NCBI GenBank assembly: GCA_024638645.1
Contig: JAHEJX010000006.1
Coordinates: forward strand, 1 to 64,000
Direction: 5' to 3'
From: Actinomycetes bacterium
GTDB lineage: Bacteria; Actinomycetota; Acidimicrobiia; Spongiisociales; UBA5794
Length of the DNA stretch: 64,000 bases
The notes beneath the pieces were generated by a model. The model searched no databases. It saw nothing but the letters and a program-made list of their open reading frames with translations, and had not been told where the DNA came from. Shown piece after piece: positions 1-6,799 of this stretch; positions within the stretch are counted from its first letter, which is position 1; each line of letters begins with the position of its first letter. The position numbers and the translations under genes were made by a program.

Positions 1-101
1 ACATGGTCGCCGGCATGGTCCAGCGAGAACTGCGCCAGCCGCAACGCTTCCTCGGCCCGCTTTCGCGCCGTTATGTCGCTCACCACGGCGCCGGTTGACA
101 T
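1..101 (-). CDS. Partial PAS/PAC sensor-protein fragment
   Basis: On the minus strand this reads as VVSDITARKRAEEALR followed by LAQFSLDHAGDH, running off the window edge. The DIT-x-RKRAEEALR stretch is the classic linker between a PAC motif and the next PAS domain in sensor kinases and diguanylate cyclases. An in-frame ATG at 101-99 exists, but the PAC domain that should precede this linker is absent: upstream sequence is instead the coding strand of a different protein on the plus strand. Probably a fragment or half of an assembly or rearrangement junction. Family recognition is good; status as an expressed gene is doubtful. Confidence 0.45.
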   Translation of the reverse strand, partial: MSTGAVVSDITARKRAEEALRLAQFSLDHAGDH

Positions 102-243
102 TGCGGCTGTGCAAGCGAACACCATTGCCCGGGGTGGCGCAGAGGTTGCCATCACCGGTGCAGACGTGAGCGCTTGGATCAGCGGTGCCCGAGTCCTCAC
201 AGACGACTTCGCCCCGGTCGATCAGTTGATCGGACACCCCTAG
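94..243 (+). CDS. C-terminal end of a spermidine synthase-like protein (truncated)
   Basis: The frame ending in TAG at 241-243 encodes about 49 residues ending VLTDDFAPVDQLIGHP. The LTDD-x-APVDQL motif is typical of the extreme C-terminus of spermidine synthase-like proteins, including actinobacterial fused membrane forms. Upstream of about position 94 the same frame stops looking like protein, and the minus strand carries a PAS linker instead. The N-terminal bulk is therefore missing from the window. Its stop abuts the stop of the convergent zinc-ribbon gene with no gap. Function cannot be inferred beyond the family. Confidence 0.5.
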   Translation, partial: VDIAAVQANTIARGGAEVAITGADVSAWISGARVLTDDFAPVDQLIGHP

Positions 244-576
244 TCACTCCTGATCGAGCCGGCTGCCGGTCGGTAGCTCATCCGGCATCAACGGGTTGGG
301 GCGATTGGCATGGAATCGCAACAGCTTCTCTGCATCGCAGACTGAACACAGATCGACTGGACGCGTGCCCACGATTGAGAGCTGGGTACCCCGACTCTTC
401 TCGACGATGGCAAGCGGCACGGTCTGGATGTCGTCCCCGCCGCATTCGGCGCAGCGAGCCGAGAGATCCCGCGGCCAGGCGTGGCCACAAGCCTCACAGG
501 CAAGCTCGATAACGTCAGCGTTACGGGTACCGACCAGGTCTTCGTCTTCGCCACACATCGGGCATGAGATGTCCAT
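244..576 (-). CDS. Small double zinc-ribbon protein
   Basis: About 110 residues from the ATG at 576; a longer start at 633 is open but would overlap the upstream gene. Four CxxC knuckles are visible in order: CPMC, CEAC, CAEC and CSVC, enough ligands for two zinc ribbons. The rest is acidic and polar with no membrane segment or signal peptide. Such proteins are usually cytoplasmic and often nucleic-acid associated, but no specific function is recognised. It lies 26 nt downstream of the 603-1322 gene on the same strand, so the two may be cotranscribed. Confidence 0.7.
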   Translation of the reverse strand: MDISCPMCGEDEDLVGTRNADVIELACEACGHAWPRDLSARCAECGGDDIQTVPLAIVEKSRGTQLSIVGTRPVDLCSVCDAEKLLRFHANRPNPLMPDELPTGSRLDQE

Positions 577-602
577 AGGAAGTGATTCTGCCAGCCGGGG
601 GC

Positions 603-1322
603 TTAGCCACGCACCGACCTGATGGCGGCCCACGCTGCTTTGCCGAGGGTGAAGGGCATGCCACCTTGAACCACCGCGGCTCCGGCAGCGACTGAGGTGT
701 CCGCAAGCTCGAGAGTGACAACAAGCACTGCGGCAACCTCGGTGTCGCGCAGCTCCACGGAAACGAGCCGAGGAGCCGGCAACTCACCGACCAGTTCGGC
801 GACGGCAGCCACGATGACGGGATTGATCGAGGCTGCACCTCCAATCACCTTGGCCTCAGCCACATTACGGGCTGTGTCGACGGCTCGAACGGTCACCCCG
901 GTGGAAGATTCTTCGATGGCAATCATCTCGAGCGCGGGCGGTTTGGAGAGATCGATCGACACCAGGTGCGCCGGAGCCGGCTCGGCAACTGCGTCGGGAA
1001 TCAGCTTGTCGAGTCCTCGTCCAAGGCCCGTTCGCTTGGGGAGGCCGCCGATCGAAGGTACGGGTCGAGAGGGCTCAGCACGTGAAGATTCTCGCGGAGC
1101 TGACTCCAGTTCGCGAATTACCGGAGCCGTCGACCCCTCGAGGCCGCCGGAGCGGGCTCTTGCCACCAAGGACTTGACTTCCGCCTGGAGCTCCTCCGGG
1201 TCGCGAGAGTCATCCGTCCATACCCGCACCTTGGGCGCAGCCGTATCGCCATCGGAGACGACTGCGCCGACCACGCCCGGAACGCCGAGCACGGCGGCGT
1301 GAAGCTCTTCCAGATTGGCCAA
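603..1322 (-). CDS. Unknown protein with a ParB-like N-terminal-type motif
   Basis: A 239-residue protein not recognised as a named family. Residues 1-60 and about 115-239 look like two small alpha/beta domains rich in Ala and Val, joined by a charged, proline-containing linker. Inside that linker, residues 97-109 read KRTGLGRGLDKLI followed by P, closely resembling the conserved GLGRGL-x-ALIP patch at the N-terminus of ParB that contacts ParA. No ParB DNA-binding or CTPase motif follows, so this is not ParB. No signal peptide. Runs into the zinc-ribbon gene 26 nt downstream. The coding call is firm; the function is unknown. Confidence 0.65.
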   Translation of the reverse strand: MANLEELHAAVLGVPGVVGAVVSDGDTAAPKVRVWTDDSRDPEELQAEVKSLVARARSGGLEGSTAPVIRELESAPRESSRAEPSRPVPSIGGLPKRTGLGRGLDKLIPDAVAEPAPAHLVSIDLSKPPALEMIAIEESSTGVTVRAVDTARNVAEAKVIGGAASINPVIVAAVAELVGELPAPRLVSVELRDTEVAAVLVVTLELADTSVAAGAAVVQGGMPFTLGKAAWAAIRSVRG

Positions 1323-1361
1323 AATCGAAGCACCCCCCGGGGAAACAAAGCGCTCGGCACT

Positions 1362-1517
1362 CTAGGCACGATTACTTCGCAATCCCGATCGAGGTGGCGA
1401 ATAGAACTCGCGGTAGGCCACACGGGTCTGGTGCTGTAGCTCACGTTCGGCCATTCGACGGGGAGACGGACCGGTGATAGGGCGAATGCGAACCGGCCGG
1501 CCCGCGTCTGCTGCCAC
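1362..1517 (-). CDS. Possible small basic protein (51 or 30 aa)
   Basis: The 220-nt gap between the histidine kinase and the 603-1322 gene holds a frame open from GTG at 1517 (51 aa) or ATG at 1454 (30 aa) to TAG at 1364-1362. The product is arginine-rich, e.g. MAERELQHQTRVAYREF near the ATG. There is no convincing ribosome binding site at either start. It could be a genuine small protein, a decayed gene end, or chance. No homologue is recognised. Confidence 0.25.
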   Translation of the reverse strand: MAADAGRPVRIRPITGPSPRRMAERELQHQTRVAYREFYSPPRSGLRSNRA

Positions 1518-1543
1518 CAGCTGACCGCAGAGTCAAACAACAC

Positions 1544-2749
1544 CTACCCGGTGTGGTGCAGGCCGTCCTCGGTTACCAAATACAGGTCCGCACCCTCCTC
1601 GAGCGGCAGCCACAGCGCGAACTCAGAACCCGCTCCTGGTGCCGACGTCAGCGTGACCGTTCCGCCATGGCTTTCGGCGATCTGACGCGCTATCGAGAGG
1701 CCGAGGCCGGATCCGCCGTCCTTGCCACCAACCGTCTTGCTCCAATGTCGTTCAAAGACCCTCCGATGGTCCTCCGGTCCGATTCCAGGGCCCTCATCGA
1801 CGACTCGGATGGAGAGCCATGGGCCGTTCGCCCCGGCGTAGAGACCGACCGCAGTGCCCGCTGGCGCCGCCGCAACGGCATTGCGCAAAAGGTTGGCAAT
1901 TGCCTGTTTCAAGGCGGCTGCGTCACCCCCGATCGACATCGGCCGGGCGGCAACGTCGATGGTCAGTCCCCTGTCGGCCGCCGTCTCCGTGTACTCCTCG
2001 GCCAAGTCGGCGATCAGCCGAGAGATGTCGAGCTGCTCGTGCTTGCCGGTTGGCACCTCGTTGCGCGCAAAGGTCAAGAGATCGTCGACGGTGCGAGACG
2101 TCCGATCGAGGGTACGCCGGACCACTTCGGCCGCATCGCGCAACGATGCCTCGTCTGCGTTGGGGTCGGCCAGCGCTACGTCGAGGTTGGTGCGCATGAC
2201 GGCAAGCGGATTGCGCAGCTCGTGTGATGTGTCCGCAATGAAGCTGCGCTGAGCATCCACCCCGGCTTCAACACGATCGAGCATTTCGTCGAATGTGTCG
2301 GCGAGCTCGCGCAATTCGTCTTCGGGCCCGGCGAGACCGATCCGGCGCGACAAGTCACTCGCCTGAATGTCGCGGGCAACATCTGTGATCCGGCCGATCG
2401 GTCGGAGCGCCCTGTCTGCGATCAACCACCCCAAACCGATTGAAGCAGGAAACATCCCAAGAAGAGCCCACAGCGAAAAACGGCGCAGATTGTCCTGGGC
2501 CCGCAGGTTGACCAGACGCTCGAGGTTGGCCATCTGAGTCCGGTATCGATCTTCGATCAGGAGGAGCGATCCATCGGGCTGGATGAACGCCTGGAACTCC
2601 GTGCGGTTGGCTAGCTGCTCATCGTCGAGCGTGTTGGTGATCGCGAGGTTGACGCCCGCAATGACGAGAAATGCCAAACCAAACACAACCAGTGAGTACG
2701 TGACGGATAGCCGGAACCGGATCGACCGCACGAACGGCGGAGCTTTCAT
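1544..2749 (-). CDS. Sensor histidine kinase of a two-component system
   Basis: About 401 residues from the ATG at 2749, chosen because it overlaps the upstream regulator stop as ATGA; longer starts lie inside that gene. Order: TM1 (about 15-36), a short extracytoplasmic loop, TM2 (about 92-112), HAMP (about 110-163), HisKA with the phosphoacceptor His176 in DTSHELRNP, then HATPase with the N-box (NLLRNA), DEGPGIG and GSGLGLS. It phosphorylates the response regulator encoded just upstream in the same transcript. The sensor loop is only about 55 residues, suggesting membrane or small-ligand sensing. The signal is not predictable. Confidence 0.92.
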   Translation of the reverse strand: MKAPPFVRSIRFRLSVTYSLVVFGLAFLVIAGVNLAITNTLDDEQLANRTEFQAFIQPDGSLLLIEDRYRTQMANLERLVNLRAQDNLRRFSLWALLGMFPASIGLGWLIADRALRPIGRITDVARDIQASDLSRRIGLAGPEDELRELADTFDEMLDRVEAGVDAQRSFIADTSHELRNPLAVMRTNLDVALADPNADEASLRDAAEVVRRTLDRTSRTVDDLLTFARNEVPTGKHEQLDISRLIADLAEEYTETAADRGLTIDVAARPMSIGGDAAALKQAIANLLRNAVAAAPAGTAVGLYAGANGPWLSIRVVDEGPGIGPEDHRRVFERHWSKTVGGKDGGSGLGLSIARQIAESHGGTVTLTSAPGAGSEFALWLPLEEGADLYLVTEDGLHHTG

Positions 2750-3429
2750 GCCGGCTCGCCCTCGAGCCGGTAGCCCGCTCCAATCACGGTTTCGATAGTG
2801 TCCACTCCCCCAACGTTGCGCAGCTTCTTGCGCAGGTTGCTCACAGTCACGCGCACTGTGTTTGTGAATGGGTCGGCATGTTCGTCCCACACGTGGTCGA
2901 GCAGATCTTCAGCGGACACGATCTCACCGGCGTGGAGCATCAAATAGCGCAGCAGCGCGAACTCTTTCGTAGTCAATTCGAGCGGCTGCTCGCCGTAGGA
3001 CACAACACGCTTGGCGGCGTCGAGATAGATCGGCCCGATCTGCATGGCCGATCCTTGTGTCGGAGTGTCGCGGCGCAGCAGGGCGCGCACCCTGGCGAGC
3101 ATCTCTTGGAAGTCGAAGGGTTTGACGAGGTAATCGTCTGCTCCGTCGTCGAGACCGTCGATTCTGTCCCGAACCTCGTCGCGCGCCGTAACCATGAGGA
3201 TCCTTGGACCAGGCATGATGCCTTGGGCGCGGAGATGGCGAGCGATGTCGCGCCCGTCGTCGTCCGGCAGGTTCAGGTCGAGTGTCACGAGATCGTACGG
3301 ATTGACATCGAGTTTCTCGCGAGCTGTGACGCCGTCATTGGCGACATCAACTGCATAACCTTCTCGAGTGAGGCCGCGGGCGATGGCATCGGCCAGGTCC
3401 ACCTCATCTTCGACAACAAGAATGCGCAT
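2746..3429 (-). CDS. OmpR/PhoB-family response regulator
   Basis: About 227 residues from the ATG at 3429 (MRILVVEDE); an upstream ATG at 3453 would add eight unlikely residues. The receiver has the acidic pair ED at 7-8, phosphoacceptor Asp51 in TLDLNLPDDDG, and the conserved Lys in YLVKPF. The C-terminal half is a winged helix (LTTKEFALLRYLM, then TVRVTVSNLRKKL). It binds DNA as a phosphorylated dimer and is translationally coupled to its kinase by a 4-nt overlap. It is divergent from the nuclease gene at 3516, with about 86 nt of shared promoter space. Confidence 0.93.
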   Translation of the reverse strand: MRILVVEDEVDLADAIARGLTREGYAVDVANDGVTAREKLDVNPYDLVTLDLNLPDDDGRDIARHLRAQGIMPGPRILMVTARDEVRDRIDGLDDGADDYLVKPFDFQEMLARVRALLRRDTPTQGSAMQIGPIYLDAAKRVVSYGEQPLELTTKEFALLRYLMLHAGEIVSAEDLLDHVWDEHADPFTNTVRVTVSNLRKKLRNVGGVDTIETVIGAGYRLEGEPA

Positions 3430-3515
3430 TCGACCCGAAACGCTACACCGCACGAGTTAAACGTCGCCTAAAGCAATGTCGGCCCACTCCCGGTCCACGG
3501 CTACCGTTGCCGCCG

Positions 3516-4415
3516 ATGAAAAGGGCCTACTTCGCCGCTGTGCTCCTCTCGGTGTTGGCATCTGCCTGCGCCGGCACGAGCGACACGAGCGCGGCGCCGC
3601 GCAACCCGACTACTGCTGGACCCGATTCGGGCTCTTTGCCGCTACAGACGACCGCAACCATCGACATCCCGGACGGTGACAGCGCCAGGGTCGTCCGCAT
3701 ATTCGACGGTGACTCCTTTGAGGCCGACTTCGACGGCCGGGTGGTGGAAGTGCGGATGCTCGGGATCAACGCCCCTGAGAGGGACGAATGTCACGGCGAC
3801 CAAGCCCGAGAGAGGCTCCGCGAGCTGATCGGTGAGGGAGAGATCACTCTGGTCGCCGACGGCGAGGACACCGAAGACAGGTTCGGCCGCCTCCTCCGCT
3901 CGGTTTACAACGCCACTTCCTTCGTCAACGCCACCATGGTCGGCGAAGGCCATGCGGTGGCGCTCCAGAGTGGCGACCCGCAGGAGGCCGCCCTCACCAC
4001 ACTCCTCGATGAGGCAGCAGCGGGCGGGCTCGGCATGTGGGCACCAACGGCCTGCGGCAACGATGCACCGGGCGGCGTCGAGATCGCCGAGATTGAGTAC
4101 GACCCGCCGGGCCGGGATTGGGAGAACAAGAACGAGGAGTGGGTGGTCCTATTCAACGACACCACGGACTCCATTGATGTGAGTGGCTGGATACTGCGCG
4201 ACGAGTCGTCGACCCACCGCTACGAATTCACGGATGGCGAGACGATCGAGCCGGCAGCCGCCCTTCGCGTTCGTACGGGATGCGGCGAAGACCGCGGCGC
4301 CGACCGCTACTGGTGTGCAGACGATGCCGTGTGGTCGAACGGTGGCGACACGGTCATTCTGCAGACGGCAAACGGCACCGTGGTCGATTGGGTCCGCTAC
4401 GACGGGGATTATTAG
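3516..4415 (+). CDS. Secreted thermonuclease (SNase) with C-terminal lamin-tail domain
   Basis: About 299 residues from the ATG at 3516; a TTG nine bases earlier is also open. The N-terminus is a lipoprotein-type signal (VLLSVLASAC). The SNase fold follows: DGDSFEADF, VRMLGINAPERDE and EDRFGRLLRSVY carry the Arg/Glu/Arg residues expected for Ca-dependent cleavage of DNA and RNA. From about residue 185 the sequence matches a lamin-tail domain (IEYDPPGRDW, NEEWVVLFNDT, VDVSGWILRDE-like, ending VVDWVRYDGDY). Lamin-tail domains are common on extracellular nucleases and may tether or bind ligand. Likely cell-surface nucleic-acid scavenging. Confidence 0.88.
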   Translation: MKRAYFAAVLLSVLASACAGTSDTSAAPRNPTTAGPDSGSLPLQTTATIDIPDGDSARVVRIFDGDSFEADFDGRVVEVRMLGINAPERDECHGDQARERLRELIGEGEITLVADGEDTEDRFGRLLRSVYNATSFVNATMVGEGHAVALQSGDPQEAALTTLLDEAAAGGLGMWAPTACGNDAPGGVEIAEIEYDPPGRDWENKNEEWVVLFNDTTDSIDVSGWILRDESSTHRYEFTDGETIEPAAALRVRTGCGEDRGADRYWCADDAVWSNGGDTVILQTANGTVVDWVRYDGDY

Positions 4416-4420
4416 GAAAG

Positions 4421-4458
4421 CGTATCTCGTATCTCGTATCTGGCACAAGACACGAGAT
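4421..4458. repeat. Heptamer repeat patch with inverted half
   Basis: Three perfect tandem copies of CGTATCT at 4421-4441, followed after 9 nt by an inverted match (ACGAGATAC, 4452-4460 region) that can fold back on the direct copies. It begins 5 nt after the nuclease stop codon. It shares the 7-nt period and TA-centred unit with five other patches in this window. Confidence 0.75.
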
Positions 4459-4471
4459 ACCGGAAACACAA

Positions 4472-4497
4472 AGGGGACCCGCCGTGGCGAGTCCCCT
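4472..4497. terminator. Bidirectional hairpin between convergent genes
   Basis: Arms AGGGGAC (4472-4478) and GTCCCCT (4491-4497) form a 7-bp GC-rich stem, extendable inward by CGCC/GGCG with one mismatch. It sits between the plus-strand nuclease and the minus-strand RTX protease, where a bidirectional terminator is expected. No strong T-run on either side. Confidence 0.6.
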
Positions 4498-4519
4498 GCG
4501 ATTCTTGGCCCAGTCGGCC

Positions 4520-6604
4520 TTACAGACCGGCTGCTGTCATCGAGGTCAGGACCTCGCCTGCCTTCTCGATGTTCCAGGTCCGCACCTTCAACAGATCGAG
4601 ATCCTCGATGGGAATCGAGACGATGAAGCCTGCGCCGTCGGCATGGTCGAGGGGGTAGCTACGGAACGAAGCGCTGACCACCTCGTTGCCGGCAGCGTCG
4701 ACGCCCACAATGCGATGGTCGCCCAGGGTGGGGCCGAAGCCAAGGCGGTCGACGATGCTCACCTTCGAGATCTGCGCCGCGGCGACGTTGCCCACAAGGT
4801 TTTCTTGCAGTCCGCCCTGCGCCCAGTTGGTTGGGACCATGCCCTGGAACTGCACGTACCTGGTGCCGTCTGGTGCGGGAGCGGAGTCGAGCTCGAGATC
4901 GGTATCCCACCCGAACCCGCCGGTGCGGAATGCGAGCACGTTGGCGAAGTTGTAGTCGCTCACCCACTCCGGGTTGCAGTAGCTCATGAGGTCGACATAT
5001 ACCGCGGGGTCGTAGAGCGCACCGGTCTCGATGTCGTATCCCCAGGTCCCGATGCCACCACCGGCATACGGATAGTCGGGGTCGGGCCCGCTTGGACCGC
5101 CACACGGGGCATGCGGGAGATTCAAGTTGTGCCCGGTCTCGTGAGCAATGGTCTCTTCGTTCTGGATCGAAACCGCCGCCGGCAACCCGATCCAACCGAT
5201 GCCGCCGATCCCGGGGCTGAGGCCGCCGGGTGGCAACAAAGCGTGATACTGACGATTCGGATTCTCCGCCTGCTGCAGCGACAGCATCTCGTTGACCAGA
5301 GTGACCCAGTCTTGGGATGTGCCCGTAGCGTTTTGGAACACATAGTTGTCGCGAACCTGAACGTTGTAGTCGCCAACCGGATGAACCCGGAAGGTCTTGT
5401 CGAGAAGGCTCTTCGCCTGACTGAGCGAGACGTTGGCCGAGTTGCCACTGTACGGACCGCCCTGGATCGTGATAGGCACGATCGTGATCTTCATCCTCGG
5501 CACGTCCTGCGTGTCGAGGTCAAGCCAGTTCTGCGACGGGTACCGGTTGTTGTTCTCGTTGGACTCGAGCGTGACATCCGCAGGATCGATTACGACATAC
5601 ATGTCTGCGCCGGGCAGGAGGAGTGTCTCGTCGAAAACGTAGTTGTAGGTCGAGTCAAGGTCGCCGATGTCCGGGTTGGTGGGAATCGTTGCCGGGCCAA
5701 CGAGCGTGGCGCTACCTGTCGTGCTATTGACCCGCCAGTGCACCCTCATCACCGGTGCCGGGGTGTTGGGCTGATTGGCCGTTACAAAGACTCTCACAAT
5801 GCCCGCCCGCTTTTCGACCGTGCCGACGCGTTGGTTGGCAGCCTGGTCGGAGTCGGCCTGCGGTACAGCCTGACTGATGAGGAATCGTTCGAACTTGAAA
5901 TCGAGCGGATCCATCTCGCAGAAGTTCTCCGTCTCGGCTCCGCAGCGATCTTGGCCCATGCCTCCGTTCGTGACGTCGTTTCCGCCACCTCCGACAAGCG
6001 TGTCTCCGCCCTTGTTGCCTCTCAGGGTGTCGTCGCCAGCCTTACCTGTGAGACGGTCTGCGCCGTCGCCGCCTTCGAGAACGTCGTTACCGTCGCCACC
6101 GTTGAGGAAATCCCGGCCGATTCCACCGGTGAGCGTGTCGATCCTCTTGTCGCCCCGGAGGGTGTCTCTACCCTCGCCACCGTCGATGGTGTCTCTTCCA
6201 TTACCGCCCTGAAGCGTGTCGTTGCCGGCTGAGCCGTTCATCTTGTCGTTGCCGTCACCGCCCTTGACGATGTCGTTGCCCGCGCCGGCGAACAGATTGT
6301 CTGGACCAGCTCCGCCCTTGAGGATGTCATCGCCGTCGCCACCGCAGATGGTGTCGGCGCCGTCGAGGCCGGTGATCGTGTCGTTACCCGCTAGGCCGTG
6401 GATGACGTCAGCACCCGCCGTGCCGGTGAGCACATCGTCGCCGGCGGTTCCGGTGATTGTCACCGTCTTGCCTGCGCATTTGAGTGCCGCAGCCTCGGAG
6501 GCCGTTGGAACTGCAACCAGTAGCGCCGAAACCAAGAGAGCAACCCCCATCACTGTGATGGCCGCTCGACGGTTCCTGGTCTGCGTCGAAATCAACTTCT
6601 GCAC
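4520..6604 (-). CDS. Secreted metzincin-like metalloprotease with N-terminal RTX repeats
   Basis: A 694-residue protein from a GTG at 6604. It has a Sec signal peptide (hydrophobic core about 18-32, ASEA-like cleavage), then about 19 RTX nonapeptides of GGxGxDxLx type at roughly 52-222, which bind Ca2+ and fold after export. The C-terminal half has a zinc motif HETGHNLNLPH followed by PC and, about 50 residues later, a Met-turn-like VDLMSYC; this resembles the M66-type and metzincin peptidases. RTX arrays usually lie C-terminal to the protease, so the order here is reversed. Probably digests extracellular protein. Expressed alone, between terminators. Confidence 0.85.
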   Translation of the reverse strand: MQKLISTQTRNRRAAITVMGVALLVSALLVAVPTASEAAALKCAGKTVTITGTAGDDVLTGTAGADVIHGLAGNDTITGLDGADTICGGDGDDILKGGAGPDNLFAGAGNDIVKGGDGNDKMNGSAGNDTLQGGNGRDTIDGGEGRDTLRGDKRIDTLTGGIGRDFLNGGDGNDVLEGGDGADRLTGKAGDDTLRGNKGGDTLVGGGGNDVTNGGMGQDRCGAETENFCEMDPLDFKFERFLISQAVPQADSDQAANQRVGTVEKRAGIVRVFVTANQPNTPAPVMRVHWRVNSTTGSATLVGPATIPTNPDIGDLDSTYNYVFDETLLLPGADMYVVIDPADVTLESNENNNRYPSQNWLDLDTQDVPRMKITIVPITIQGGPYSGNSANVSLSQAKSLLDKTFRVHPVGDYNVQVRDNYVFQNATGTSQDWVTLVNEMLSLQQAENPNRQYHALLPPGGLSPGIGGIGWIGLPAAVSIQNEETIAHETGHNLNLPHAPCGGPSGPDPDYPYAGGGIGTWGYDIETGALYDPAVYVDLMSYCNPEWVSDYNFANVLAFRTGGFGWDTDLELDSAPAPDGTRYVQFQGMVPTNWAQGGLQENLVGNVAAAQISKVSIVDRLGFGPTLGDHRIVGVDAAGNEVVSASFRSYPLDHADGAGFIVSIPIEDLDLLKVRTWNIEKAGEVLTSMTAAGL

Positions 6605-6650
6605 CTTCCGCTCGCTTATCTGCGGTCGCGACTAAAACGCCCCTGTTGTC

Positions 6651-6658
6651 TTATCGGC
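6651..6658 (-). promoter_or_regulatory. Possible sigma28/WhiG-like -10 element upstream of the RTX protease
   Basis: On the minus strand the octamer GCCGATAA lies about 47 nt upstream of the GTG start of the RTX protease. It matches the FliA/WhiG consensus -10 exactly. The -35 box at the usual distance (TTGGATTT) matches the TAAAGTTT consensus only weakly, so this is a candidate rather than a call. Confidence 0.3.
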
Positions 6659-6690
6659 AGCCGAGCCGAAAATCCAAACCCCACGTGTAG

Positions 6691-6715
6691 AAAAATCGAA
6701 GGTGCGCCACGCACC
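6691..6715 (-). terminator. Rho-independent-type terminator after the amidase gene
   Basis: Read on the minus strand, a 6-bp stem GGTGCG/CGCACC with a 3-nt loop (6701-6715) is followed by TTCGATTTTT. A second perfect hairpin, CCAGGC/GCCTGG with a 5-nt loop, sits just before it at 6718-6734. They lie about 85 nt past the amidase stop and upstream of the RTX protease promoter. A structured leader of the protease mRNA is an alternative reading. Confidence 0.55.
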
Positions 6716-6799
6716 GCCCAGGCAAGTGGCCTGGTAACCCCTTTCGTGCTGCCCTTGCCATTCACCATACCGATAGTTCCGGCGTGCAGGCATGGCCAT

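Noticed and set aside
4280-6232. Long plus-strand open frame opposite the RTX protease
   Set aside because: It is the antisense shadow of the repeats in the RTX gene; no start signal and no recognisable domain.
6605-6799. Possible c-di-GMP (GEMM) riboswitch upstream of the RTX protease
   Set aside because: The minus strand has GGTTACC and CGAAAGG-like pieces, but they are in the wrong order and spacing for a GEMM fold. A terminator and a promoter explain the region better.
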